24,399 nucleotides of DNA, taken from assembly GCA_045647745.1 (NCBI GenBank), contig JAZRMQ010000042.1, forward strand, positions 1 to 24,399, given 5' to 3'. The translations under genes and the position numbers were made by a program. Below are positions 6,911 to 14,989 of the stretch, piece by piece; positions within the stretch are counted from its first letter, which is position 1; the number at the start of each line of letters is the position of its first letter. The DNA comes from HGM04593 sp045647745. Its GTDB lineage: Bacteria > Bacteroidota > Bacteroidia > Bacteroidales > Bacteroidaceae. Below the pieces are notes generated by a model that searched no databases, had not been told where the DNA came from, and saw only the letters and a program-made list of their open reading frames with translations.

Positions 6911-8530
6911 ATGAAGAAAATTTTAAATTTCTTGAGAGAGAATCCTCTCTTTGTGATTGTTTCTTTGGTGTCGGTGTTGCTTTATGCAACGGACAATGCC
7001 GAGGCTGGTATTATGCTTGCTACTGTGTCGGTTGTTCCGGCAGGTTCGCCTAAGGCCTCCAAGGGTATCGTGGGGCTTGCAACTCAGGGTGTTGGCGAGG
7101 CAACAACTGTGTCCAATGCCAGTGAAATGGGTGTCGATTTGATTGATGCCGACGTTGATACTCAAATTGTGAGCATTGCCAGTGACGAGAGTGTGATTGA
7201 CACGATTAAGCGAAGAATACGCCGTCAGGTGCGTGTAAACTCGTTCGAGGTCGACCACTATCTTATCGATGACAAGCGTTCAAAGGCTTACACAAATGCC
7301 GTGTATACCGGTATCAAGGCTACACGTGCCGAAATTCCTTTCTCAACAACCGGTGAGAGAAAGATTTTCCAAGAGTATTACACTGCTATCTGTAAAGGAG
7401 TAAATGGCTACGACCCAACCGGGCAGATTGAACTTCCGGGTGTTGACCTTATGCTTTTCTTTGTTGGCAAAAACAGCACAACCGAGGCGCCTATTGCTAT
7501 GGCGGTAAATGGTCCAAAGACTAACCCTAGCGACGACTATTGTGTGGTGCCTACAATCCCTGCCGGGACAGAGGTAATTCTTTTGTCATCGGCTGCATAC
7601 GAGACACAGAAATTTATTGCTCCTTCGACAATTGTTCCCGTGCCCGAGCGTATGTACTTGCAGAAACAGCTCTGCAACAGCATTGTGAGTGATTATTTTG
7701 CTGCACAGAAGAAACGTCTTCAGTTCAGTGAGTCGCAGATTGCCGAGGCGGTGCTTCGTCAGTTCCGTCTAGAGAGCTGCCGCACAGCGTGGGTTGGTCA
7801 GCCCGGTAAGTTCAAGGTGCAGGCAATGGATAATGCAATGGGTTATCAGTGGGATTACTTCTCAAAGGGTATTCGTTGGCAGTTCAAACGTCAGTATGAC
7901 CTATCGTCAAAGATTACATTTGCCGATCTTATCAATCTGTCGATGGTGAAATTTACCGGTTTCAACTGTACAAAGAGGGCTATCTGGTTGCTGGGTAAGC
8001 AGTTGCTCAATGATATTCAAAAGATTGACCTCACTCTTCACAAGAATATAAGCGTTACCGGTGATAAGATTTTTGGTATAGAGTGTACTAAAATTCACAC
8101 TGTGTTCGGTGATATTGACCTCATCCACGATCCAACACTTGATGCTCTTGGCTATGCTCATTGCGGTGGATTGATTGACGAGAATGGCCTTGTGCGTTAT
8201 TATATGAAGAACGAGGATGCAAAGACTGAGAATGTTGATGGTGAGGAGGCTAAACGCGAGGTGGTGATGACTATTGACTGTCTTTGCTTAAAGGGCTATT
8301 CGCACATCTGGGTGAACGGCTCGGCTGCCGAGAGTGATATTCCCGGTGCATCGCGTGTGACTAGTGCCGCAACGTTGCCCGAGGAGCCTAATCTTAACGA
8401 TGTGGTAATTCTCACAGCCGACGTAAATCACACTGTTGATGGTCAGGATAAATTGTGGTTCACTGCCGGTACTGTTGTTACCTACAATGGCACTACTTGG
8501 GTGGAATATACCGGTGAGATAATGGTGTAA
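6911..8530 (+). CDS. Major capsid protein (HK97-fold type), with hydrophobic N-terminus
   Basis: This 539-residue protein is, by position and content, the shell subunit. It follows the scaffold gene. Around 420-440 is the strand pattern FGDIDLIHDPTLDALGY, followed by a Gly-rich turn and a viD-type segment, as in Bacteroidetes phage coat proteins. The first 35 residues look like a signal peptide or membrane anchor: KK, hydrophobic PLFVIVSLVSVLLY (12-25), then ATDNAEA-GI. This is unusual for a coat protein and may be a removable or prohead segment. A C-terminal add-on (about 485-539, ending NGTTWVEYTGEI) resembles a small surface-decoration domain. The gene has its own 48-bp A/T-rich leader and a hairpin after the stop, suggesting high, separately tuned expression. 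No frame damage is seen. Confidence 0.8.
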   Translation: MKKILNFLRENPLFVIVSLVSVLLYATDNAEAGIMLATVSVVPAGSPKASKGIVGLATQGVGEATTVSNASEMGVDLIDADVDTQIVSIASDESVIDTIKRRIRRQVRVNSFEVDHYLIDDKRSKAYTNAVYTGIKATRAEIPFSTTGERKIFQEYYTAICKGVNGYDPTGQIELPGVDLMLFFVGKNSTTEAPIAMAVNGPKTNPSDDYCVVPTIPAGTEVILLSSAAYETQKFIAPSTIVPVPERMYLQKQLCNSIVSDYFAAQKKRLQFSESQIAEAVLRQFRLESCRTAWVGQPGKFKVQAMDNAMGYQWDYFSKGIRWQFKRQYDLSSKITFADLINLSMVKFTGFNCTKRAIWLLGKQLLNDIQKIDLTLHKNISVTGDKIFGIECTKIHTVFGDIDLIHDPTLDALGYAHCGGLIDENGLVRYYMKNEDAKTENVDGEEAKREVVMTIDCLCLKGYSHIWVNGSAAESDIPGASRVTSAATLPEEPNLNDVVILTADVNHTVDGQDKLWFTAGTVVTYNGTTWVEYTGEIMV

Positions 8531-8542
8531 TTCATTTAATCT

Positions 8543-8584
8543 AAACGATAGAGGAGCGACTAAAAAAAATAGTCGCCCTCGTTT
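8543..8584 (+). terminator. Hairpin after the capsid gene (partial terminator or processing site)
   Basis: GAGGAGCGACTA (8551-8562) pairs with TAGTCGCCCTC (8570-8580) with one bulged base around an A-run loop; AAACGA and TCGTTT can extend the base. The T-run is short (GTTTAACTTT), so leaky termination or mRNA stabilisation is more likely than a full stop, raising capsid mRNA over downstream genes. Confidence 0.5.
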
Positions 8585-8605
8585 AACTTTAAAAACTGAT
8601 TGAAG

Positions 8606-9034
8606 ATGATGAGAAAACGTATTACTTATGAGATACACGGCCAAATTGAACGTAATAGTTACTTCAGAATTGGCAAGGCTTTGGTGAGAATTGATTTTAC
8701 CGGTGGTGCAATAAATTCAACGGGTATTTATCCTGCGCAGTATTCAACCGACAATCCGCTGTTTCAGCGAGCAATAGAAAATAGCGATGCTTTTCGTTGT
8801 GGTGAGATTAAACGTGGCAGGGTGGAGGTGCTTGAAGAGGATAGCAAGGCTGCCGCTTCAATGAACGATGCTGATGCTTTGTGCACCGTTGCTCCCGAGG
8901 TGACGAATATGCAGCAGGCGCGTGCCTATCTGATGGCCGACCCTTATAATTGTTCTTTGTCGCAGCTGCAGAATAAAAATTCCATAAAGAGTGTGGCTAA
9001 GGCTAATTCTGTTTCATTTCCCAACTGGTTGTGA
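8606..9034 (+). CDS. Small head-associated protein
   Basis: About 142 residues from ATG 8606 (MMRKRITYEIHGQ; a TTG six bases earlier is less likely). The N-terminal half is beta-rich (ITYEIHGQIERNSYFRIGKALVRIDF) and includes a NPLFQRAIENSDAF segment. The C-terminal 35 residues (MQQARAYLMADPYNCSLSQL...FPNWL) look like a compact two-helix HeH/LEM-like unit, a type seen in small phage head proteins. Position between the capsid and adaptor genes suggests capsid decoration or head completion. The stop overlaps the next start by one base (TGATG), so the two are translationally coupled. Exact function unknown. Confidence 0.65.
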   Translation: MMRKRITYEIHGQIERNSYFRIGKALVRIDFTGGAINSTGIYPAQYSTDNPLFQRAIENSDAFRCGEIKRGRVEVLEEDSKAAASMNDADALCTVAPEVTNMQQARAYLMADPYNCSLSQLQNKNSIKSVAKANSVSFPNWL

Positions 9035-9678
9035 TGGATTGTGATGAACTTGTGAAAAAGGTGAGGCTTGTGATTAACGAGGCCGAAAATGATGATGATG
9101 TGTCATTGCTGTCGGTCGATACGCGTATGCTCGATGATAGCATTGTGGAGCTTTTGCCTCGTGCTGTTTCCTTTATTCAAAAGAATAAGGGGGCAGGCTC
9201 AGGGCGTGTGAACACAAAGGCGCTGATTCCTTCGGCCTTGAATATTGCGATTGACGATTCGGGGGCAGGGCAGTTGTTGTTGCCAGATGATTTTGCAGGT
9301 TTGGTGTCGTTGCAACTTGATGGTTGGCACTCACCGGTGTTTGAGGTATTTCCGCATAATTCGCGCGAGGCGGTGTGGCAATGGAACAATCACACGCGTG
9401 CCGGGTGTTGCAGGCCGGCGTGTGTGGAGGGCTTTACATCGGGTGGCGACAGATGTGTCTTGCTCTTTCCTCGGCCCGAGGACGCAAAAGTAAAGCATTT
9501 TATCTATGAGGCGGCGTTTAATGCTGCCGACGGCTTGAATGGTTACGACGATGGGATGGTTGATGCGGTTGTGTATAAGTGTGCCTCGTTGCTTTATACA
9601 ATGTTTGAACGTTATGATGCCGCAAATGCAATGTTAGCGCTTGCTTTGGCTGCTTGTAACGGGCAAGTGAGTAAATAA
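9034..9678 (+). CDS. Head-to-tail adaptor protein (podovirus type)
   Basis: I take ATG 9034, coupled to the preceding stop, giving 214 residues. The pattern fits the portal-proximal adaptor of short-tailed phages: an N-terminal helix (DELVKKVRLVINEAE), a ligand-like loop, LLLPDDFAGLVSLQLDGW (about 85-102), a beta region with VLLFPRPED, and a C-terminal helical bundle (YKCASLLYTMFERYDAANAMLALAL). In such phages this protein forms a ring between portal and nozzle. Its presence without any portal gene in the window is notable. The family call is by pattern and context, not by a diagnostic residue. Confidence 0.68.
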   Translation: MDCDELVKKVRLVINEAENDDDVSLLSVDTRMLDDSIVELLPRAVSFIQKNKGAGSGRVNTKALIPSALNIAIDDSGAGQLLLPDDFAGLVSLQLDGWHSPVFEVFPHNSREAVWQWNNHTRAGCCRPACVEGFTSGGDRCVLLFPRPEDAKVKHFIYEAAFNAADGLNGYDDGMVDAVVYKCASLLYTMFERYDAANAMLALALAACNGQVSK

Positions 9679-9696
9679 TTTTTAAAAATAGAGTTT

Positions 9697-10164
9697 ATGG
9701 ATGGCTTGAGGATTGTGACAGCATCACTCATTGCAAATGTCGTGGGGTTGCTGTTCCCTATTTGGAACGATATTTTCGGGCTTGTCCTTCTTTTCACTGC
9801 CAATTTTGTGGTTGGCTTGCTTGCTGATGTGTGCAACCATCGCGATTGGAGCTTCAGAAAGGCTTTTAGTTTCTTTCGTGATGCTGCAATATATTTTGCG
9901 ATGGTTGCCTGCATCTATATGCTGGGATATTTAAAAGGTGAGGAAGGTATGGCGGTACATTGTGTCTCATTTACAATATATGTAGCAATATATTTCTATG
10001 GCACAAATATTCTGCGCAATGCGCGGTTGATTACAAATGAACAGAGTACGTTGTACAATGTGCTTAATTTCTTATATTATGTTTTTAGCCTTAAAATGCT
10101 TGAACGTAGTGGCTGCCTTAAAGATTATATAGATTATGAAAAACAGAATAAAGATATCTCTTAG
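9697..10164 (+). CDS. Holin-like membrane protein
   Basis: This 155-residue protein has three or four membrane helices (about 8-27, 27-45, 66-83, 88-105). The segment LLFTANFVVGLLADV followed by SFRKAFSFFRDAAIYF resembles the holin-4-type family of Bacteroidetes and Firmicutes phages, in which a conserved D/N-F..G..A turn precedes basic and aromatic residues. Holins permeabilise the inner membrane at the end of the lytic cycle. It overlaps the next gene, a spanin-like lipoprotein, by 29 bp, which supports a lysis cassette. No endolysin gene is beside it, so the wall-degrading partner is missing from the window or not recognised. Confidence 0.7.
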   Translation: MDGLRIVTASLIANVVGLLFPIWNDIFGLVLLFTANFVVGLLADVCNHRDWSFRKAFSFFRDAAIYFAMVACIYMLGYLKGEEGMAVHCVSFTIYVAIYFYGTNILRNARLITNEQSTLYNVLNFLYYVFSLKMLERSGCLKDYIDYEKQNKDIS

Positions 10165-10564
10165 TGTTCTGATTTTTTCTTTGCTTGGGTGTAGCACGGT
10201 GCAGAGGGTGAATGATTGTGGCTATATTGCGCGAAATAATTTTGTTGAACAGATTAGGGTTGACAGTGTTGTGCTGCGCGACAGTGTTTTTGTAAGGGAA
10301 AGGAGTGACACTGTGTTTTATACAAAATTCAGGACAATATATAAGGAGAGAGTGAGGATTGACACGCTTGTGCGCTGCGACACACTGTTTCGTGACAGGG
10401 AGGTTGTGGTGGAGAGAACGTGCAGCGGTCTAAGCTATAAAGGATTGTTGCTGAGGCTTTTGGTTGTGGTTGTTCTCCTCTTTTTGATGTGGCGTACAGG
10501 GTTGTGGAATTTGATTTTGAAAGGAGTTAGATTATGCATAAAAATTTTTCGTTTAGAGGGATAA
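10136..10564 (+). CDS. Unimolecular spanin-like lipoprotein
   Basis: This 142-residue protein has a lipoprotein signal peptide ending in SLLGCS (lipid-modified Cys19) and a second hydrophobic helix near the C-terminus (about 103-119, LLLRLLVVVVLLFLMW). Between them is a periplasmic stretch rich in alternating charged and beta-branched residues (VDSVVLRDSVFVRERSDTV...YKERVRIDTL). An outer-membrane lipid anchor plus a C-terminal inner-membrane helix is the topology of u-spanins such as phage T1 gp11, which fuse the two membranes at lysis. It overlaps the upstream holin-like gene by 29 bp and the downstream nozzle gene by 31 bp. The topology is clear; the spanin function is inferred. Confidence 0.72.
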   Translation: MKNRIKISLSVLIFSLLGCSTVQRVNDCGYIARNNFVEQIRVDSVVLRDSVFVRERSDTVFYTKFRTIYKERVRIDTLVRCDTLFRDREVVVERTCSGLSYKGLLLRLLVVVVLLFLMWRTGLWNLILKGVRLCIKIFRLEG

Positions 10565-13365
10565 ACAGGAGTACGGATGTTGCTCTGTTGCAGGATGGAG
10601 AGTGCTTGGATATTGTGAATATGAGAATGTCCAACGGCAGTCTGTTGCCAATGCCGCAGCCGGCAAAGGTCGCGGAGCTTAAAAAAGGGTACTCGGCTCT
10701 TTTTTTACACGAGATTGCGAAATGTTATATTGGGATAACTGATGACGAGGAGAGGACTTTGCATTTTTATAATAAGGATTTTACTCCAATGCTGACGGGC
10801 AACGAGATGCTTACCATTAATAATTTGCGCGGTGTGAATGGAGTGGAGTGTGTTGGAAATGTTGTCTGTTGCTTGACCGAGTCGGGTATCTTTTATTTGA
10901 TTTTTGAGAATGGGACTTATCGTGGGCTTGGAGAGAGGCCTGAAATTCCTGATGTAAATATTACAGTGTCGTCAAGGATTGAAACGCTAACAACTGAGAA
11001 CTCTTATTATAAGATGATTTCTACCGATGACTTGGAGATGACTTGGAGCTACAACGAGAAGGGGTACATTGAGGAGTGTGTTGCTGCGTTGAACAAGACT
11101 GGGCATTACATTGACAGGGCTCTGTTCAGGGTTGCGTTGAGGCTCTACGATGGTAGTTACATAAATGTCTCAAACATTATTTATGTGAGCGATGAGGCTG
11201 GTGATGATGGTGTTGCCCGCGATGGCGGCAATATGATTTCAGAGGCTGTGACTACAAGCAGCCTTTCGCAATACAAGGTTCGCGTGCGTGGGTTTAAACC
11301 GGAATTCTCTTTTGATGCATCGAGGTTGGCCGATTGGCGGAATATTGTTGTTGGTATTGATGTTTTTTCAACAATGTCAATCCCCGGTAAAAAGTGTAAA
11401 CTTGATGGCAGAATGCAGAAGTTTGAGATGTATTCTGCTACTTCTCTCGAGGATTTGTGGGCAGAAATTGCATCGGCATCGCTCTATTACAAGGTGGCGG
11501 AGTTTGATATTGATGGAAATTTGATATTTCGTCTCGACGACGTCTCGCCGGTGAATATTGCTCTGCAACAGGGGCTCGAGACGCAAACTCTCCCATCTTC
11601 GTTGTCGAGCTACGATGTGCAGAGTGGCTTTGTTTATAATGGCAGGTTGCACATTGCTGCCTTTAAGGAGTATTTTTTTAAAGGGTATAATGCAAAATCT
11701 TATACGCCTGTTTGGGGCGAGAAGGTTGACGTTGATGCAATGTTGGTGCAGGTGAAAATGAGGACAACGCAGGGCGATTTTGTCACTGAAAGATTTTTTC
11801 AGCAACCTTCGTTGGGCTTTGATGGATATAAGTATCAGCTGCCTCCAATGCTGAGCTACCCCGATATTCGTGCTTGCGAGATGGGGATTTACATTAAGAT
11901 TGGTGAAACTGTATATGGCAAGATTTTTCCGCTTAAAGCTCATAAATATCTTAACGTTGCTTATTATTTGCATAAATGGTATTTGCCGTTTGCAACCTCT
12001 GTGGTTGCTGATTTTGCAAATGGCGGAGCTCCGTCGGCAAGCATTGCAAGCGAGGATATTCTAAAATTATTCGATAGTAAACCGGGTGTTTACGAGGTGG
12101 TGTACAGTGCTTCGAATAACGATTGGATGTATAATGGTGCGGTGTTTCCTCCCGAAGAGTTTGGCTCTATGCGAATATTCGGTATTCATCGAGGTGCTGT
12201 CGACGGTGATAAACTGATATTTACTATCGATAAGGATGCTTTGGGCGATATGTCGTTCAAGGATATAAATAATATTCCTGTTGATAAAACGTGGAGCATT
12301 ATGGATAGTATGCCGGAAGCGGAACTTAATCCTTTTGAGGAGAGGCTTAATGTTATGAAGGTGTCAATGGCCGAGAACCCCTTTGTGTTTCCTGCAAAGC
12401 ATACATATTCTCCCTCGCAGAGTGCTATTGTGGGAATTTCGGGGAATACAATTGCTTTGTCGCAAGGGCAGTTCGGGCAGTTTCCGCTGTATGTTTTTTG
12501 TACCGATGGTATATGGGCAATGTCGGTCGATTCGTCGGGCAGTGTCGCTTATCTTGCCTCTAATCAAGTGTCACGGGATGTTTGTATAAACGCTCAGTCT
12601 ATTTGTGGTGTTGCCGGGGGAGTGCTTTTTGCCGGCAAACAGGGGCTGATGCTCATTGCCGGTAATAGTGTGCAGAATATCTCTTTGCCGATGATGGGCA
12701 ATAGGCACTCATTATCGGGTGTCCCGGATGATATATTTGCAAAGATATCATCGTTGGTCTCTCTTGGTGACAATGCGGATGATGATGATTTTCATAATTT
12801 TATAAAAAATGCTTTTGTTGCCTATCTGCCATCGCAAAATGAGGTTTTTGTGTGCAATGCAGCGTATGACTACTCTTTTGTGTTTTCTTTAGCCTCGGGT
12901 ATTTGGACAAGGTATAAGGGATTTTTTATGGGTGGCGTGAAAGGATGTTCGACGCCTCATTTTTTTGTAACATCGGGTGGAAAGACGAGTGTTTATTCAA
13001 TACCCGATGAGGCTTCGGGTGCAAATAGAGTGCTAATCTTTACGAGGCCGCAAATATGGGGAACCAAATTGCCCAAACGTGTTGTGCAAATGTTGTTGCA
13101 CGCTTATGTGGAGCCTCCCGAGAAGCCTACGCCCGGAATACCTTTATTGGGTTGTTATATGCTGTGCAGCAACGATGGCGTGCACTTTAAACTCATTGCC
13201 GGCAATGAAAAGAACGCAAGGGTGCAGGATGTGTTGTTTCCCTATTTTCCAACACAATCCTATAAATACTATCTCTTTGCGATTGTTGGCGAGATGGGGG
13301 CTGCCAGTGCTGTTACCGGAATTGAGGTTGATGTTAATCTGCCTTGGATGAACAGGCTGAGATAG
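10534..13365 (+). CDS. Podovirus tail nozzle / stabilisation protein
   Basis: This 943-residue, beta-rich protein is the largest of the module. The N-terminus (FRGINRSTDVALLQDGEC) resembles tail-tubular-B/stabilisation proteins, in which a short N-terminal arm leads into a beta-propeller. Diagnostic segments lie in the last third: NPFVFPAKHTYSPS, IALSQGQFGQFPLYVFCTDG and QSICGVAGGVLFAGKQGL. It would form the tip of a short non-contractile tail through which DNA leaves. It has an unusually good Shine-Dalgarno for this phylum (AAGGAG, about 9 bases before ATG 10534), useful because the start lies inside the spanin gene. The operon ends with a strong terminator just after it. No tail fibre or needle follows. 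Confidence 0.78.
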   Translation: MHKNFSFRGINRSTDVALLQDGECLDIVNMRMSNGSLLPMPQPAKVAELKKGYSALFLHEIAKCYIGITDDEERTLHFYNKDFTPMLTGNEMLTINNLRGVNGVECVGNVVCCLTESGIFYLIFENGTYRGLGERPEIPDVNITVSSRIETLTTENSYYKMISTDDLEMTWSYNEKGYIEECVAALNKTGHYIDRALFRVALRLYDGSYINVSNIIYVSDEAGDDGVARDGGNMISEAVTTSSLSQYKVRVRGFKPEFSFDASRLADWRNIVVGIDVFSTMSIPGKKCKLDGRMQKFEMYSATSLEDLWAEIASASLYYKVAEFDIDGNLIFRLDDVSPVNIALQQGLETQTLPSSLSSYDVQSGFVYNGRLHIAAFKEYFFKGYNAKSYTPVWGEKVDVDAMLVQVKMRTTQGDFVTERFFQQPSLGFDGYKYQLPPMLSYPDIRACEMGIYIKIGETVYGKIFPLKAHKYLNVAYYLHKWYLPFATSVVADFANGGAPSASIASEDILKLFDSKPGVYEVVYSASNNDWMYNGAVFPPEEFGSMRIFGIHRGAVDGDKLIFTIDKDALGDMSFKDINNIPVDKTWSIMDSMPEAELNPFEERLNVMKVSMAENPFVFPAKHTYSPSQSAIVGISGNTIALSQGQFGQFPLYVFCTDGIWAMSVDSSGSVAYLASNQVSRDVCINAQSICGVAGGVLFAGKQGLMLIAGNSVQNISLPMMGNRHSLSGVPDDIFAKISSLVSLGDNADDDDFHNFIKNAFVAYLPSQNEVFVCNAAYDYSFVFSLASGIWTRYKGFFMGGVKGCSTPHFFVTSGGKTSVYSIPDEASGANRVLIFTRPQIWGTKLPKRVVQMLLHAYVEPPEKPTPGIPLLGCYMLCSNDGVHFKLIAGNEKNARVQDVLFPYFPTQSYKYYLFAIVGEMGAASAVTGIEVDVNLPWMNRLR

Positions 13366-13374
13366 TGCATAAAG

Positions 13375-13410
13375 AAAAGACTAAAAACAATTCGTTTTTA
13401 GTCTTTTTTT
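13375..13410. terminator. Intrinsic terminator of the structural operon
   Basis: A 14-bp perfect inverted repeat (arm AAAAGACTAAAAAC at 13375-13388, partner 13394-13407) has a 5-base loop and a T-run continuing to 13410. It sits between converging genes and can stop both the rightward nozzle transcript and the leftward two-gene transcript ending at 13431. Confidence 0.92.
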
Positions 13411-13430
13411 ATTGGAATATTATTTTACAA

Positions 13431-13643
13431 TTATTTCTCTATTTTGTAAACTCTCTTTTCTTTGTCAAGCTCGCGCAATAGGCGGGTGTTGTGCTTGCTT
13501 ATATATATGCTGCAGCGCGCAAATGCGAAAAAGGCTATTGCAAAAATTACAGTAGTAATTCTGTTGTCGAAAAGTGATTCAGCAGTGACAAGCATTGTTA
13601 TGAGGCTTGTCAGTTGCAGGGCGAGTAGTAGTTTTGCACTCAT
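13431..13643 (-). CDS. Small two-helix membrane protein, unknown
   Basis: From ATG 13643 (MSAKLLLALQL) this is 70 residues; a TTG at 13676 would add 11 and overlap the upstream gene. Two hydrophobic segments (about 3-18 and 29-46) are followed by a charged tail (HNTRLLRELDKEKRVYKIEK). It is second in a leftward pair and may be a phage accessory protein such as an exclusion factor or antiholin, but no family is recognised. Confidence 0.5.
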   Translation of the reverse strand: MSAKLLLALQLTSLITMLVTAESLFDNRITTVIFAIAFFAFARCSIYISKHNTRLLRELDKEKRVYKIEK

Positions 13644-13657
13644 AGCTGTATGGTTTT

Positions 13658-14047
13658 TTATTTGTTGAAATTCCAATATATAAGATTGCTCTCTTTTTTT
13701 ATTATCAGTGTTGCTTCGTCTATGATAATTCTTTTTCTAAAGAGCCTTACTTTGCCAATTATCTGCTGTGTCTCTTTCTCTGCCTTTTGAACGCTCTCCT
13801 CGTTGGGCGCTGTTTTAATTTTTATGCAGTATCTGTTAATTATGGTATTGCGTGTGCGCTCGTTGAGAAAATCTTTGACAAATGGCTCCCCTGCGTAACG
13901 CTCGTATATAGTGTATTCTTCGATAAGGTTGTTCCTGACTGTCTTTCTTGGAATTAAATTGTAAGTGATTGAATGACACCACTCCATAAATTTTTCATAA
14001 TAACACTGAAGCCGCTCCCGGAATTTGAAAATTACTCTACTTCTCAT
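13658..14047 (-). CDS. Small basic protein, unknown
   Basis: From ATG 14047 (MRSRVIFKFRERL) this is 129 residues; the frame stays open to a TTG at 14152, which a -7 box at 14170-14177 could serve. The protein is rich in Arg, Lys and Tyr, with helices around RERLQCYYEKFMEWCHS and ESVQKAEKETQQIIGKVRLF and no membrane segment. It sits between the repressor (divergent) and the tail operon terminator, the slot where temperate phages often keep lysogeny or cargo genes. Function unknown. Confidence 0.5.
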   Translation of the reverse strand: MRSRVIFKFRERLQCYYEKFMEWCHSITYNLIPRKTVRNNLIEEYTIYERYAGEPFVKDFLNERTRNTIINRYCIKIKTAPNEESVQKAEKETQQIIGKVRLFRKRIIIDEATLIIKKESNLIYWNFNK

Positions 14048-14169
14048 AGCAAATCGATATTTATTTATTTTGTATTTAGTAATATTTGTATTATGTTTGT
14101 CAAAACGTTCTCTTTTTCTGCTTTTTACGCCGTTTTTCAATGGATAATACAAATAGCCATTTGTGGCTG

Positions 14170-14229
14170 CAAATATAAATAGTAATGTTGAAAAACGAGT
14201 TGTGGAATTAGTAAAAAATTGCTATTTTG
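14170..14229. promoter_or_regulatory. Divergent promoter region between the small minus-strand pair and the repressor
   Basis: Leftward: plus-strand CAAATATA (14170-14177) is TATATTTG on the minus strand, a perfect -7 box. Rightward: CTATTTTG (14222-14229), with TTG 19 bp upstream (14200-14202), is an imperfect promoter for the repressor at 14291. The 10-mer TGCTATTTTG (14220-14229) also forms the core of the 18-bp box at 5855, so this could be a shared operator, perhaps bound by the repressor itself. Confidence 0.45.
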
Positions 14230-14290
14230 GAAGCTGTCTAAATAAGAGTGCGTTTATGTTATTAATGGATAGGGTTTTATATTTTTTTGT

Positions 14291-14920
14291 ATGAAAGATA
14301 ATGGTCTTAAACAGAGAGTGGCTGATGTGCTCCGTTTCAAGAAAATCAATGTGAACAGAGCTAGTAAGATTTTGGATATTCCGCAGCGTACGCTTAACAG
14401 GCAGGTGAACGAGAATGGTAATATCAGTATGGAGTTGCTGTATGCAATTTTGGATACATTTACCGAAATTTCTCCTTTATGGTTATTGTTGGGCGAGGGC
14501 GAAATGTTGCTTTGCCACACCGAGCCGGTTATTTGTCAGGCTCCGTATTATAACGATTTGCCGGTGAGCGCCGGTTTTAAGGATGTTCTCGATGCGGGGC
14601 GTGAGGCACCTACGTCATATATCTCATTACCCGGTAAGGGCGCTGATTTTTATTTTCCTGTATCGGGAACATCAATGGAGCCCGAGATAAATGATGGCGA
14701 TATTGTTGGCGTTAAGAGGGTTAATCGCTCCGAGGGTATTGTGCACGGCGATGTGTATATGCTTGTGACAAACGACAATCGTATGATAAAGCGTTGCTAC
14801 CACGACAATAACGACCCCAACCTCATTTGGTGTGTGTCGCCCAATTATCCATCGTTCCCAATCCACAAGAATGATGTGTGTGCCCTCTTTAAGGTGGTAA
14901 ACAGAATTGAAACATTTTAA
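14291..14920 (+). CDS. LexA/S24-family self-cleaving transcriptional repressor (phage CI-like)
   Basis: This 209-residue protein has an N-terminal helix-turn-helix (about 7-50, with VNRASKILDIPQRTLNRQV) and a C-terminal S24 peptidase domain. The Ala94-Gly95 pair in PVSAGF fits the self-cleavage site, Ser128 (GTSMEP) the nucleophile and Lys167 (RMIKR) the general base; the 39-residue Ser-Lys spacing is close to LexA and UmuD. Such repressors hold prophage genes silent until RecA filaments trigger cleavage, so this is the likely switch of the module at 2326-14047. It could instead be a host regulator. It sits divergent from the small minus-strand pair and 69 bp upstream of atpD, with no terminator between. 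Confidence 0.85.
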   Translation: MKDNGLKQRVADVLRFKKINVNRASKILDIPQRTLNRQVNENGNISMELLYAILDTFTEISPLWLLLGEGEMLLCHTEPVICQAPYYNDLPVSAGFKDVLDAGREAPTSYISLPGKGADFYFPVSGTSMEPEINDGDIVGVKRVNRSEGIVHGDVYMLVTNDNRMIKRCYHDNNDPNLIWCVSPNYPSFPIHKNDVCALFKVVNRIETF

Positions 14921-14925
14921 ATTTG
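14918..14925 (+). promoter_or_regulatory. Likely -7 box of the ATP synthase operon
   Basis: TAAATTTG matches TAnnTTTG perfectly, and its TAA is the stop codon of the repressor. Transcription from here would give an atpD leader of roughly 58 nt. A good -33 TTTG at normal spacing is not seen. Confidence 0.5.
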
Positions 14926-14989
14926 CTACCAGCACCAGTGCAGAACAAAATAGCATTGTTGGAATGTTTTTCTTGTAAACGCTTTTTTT

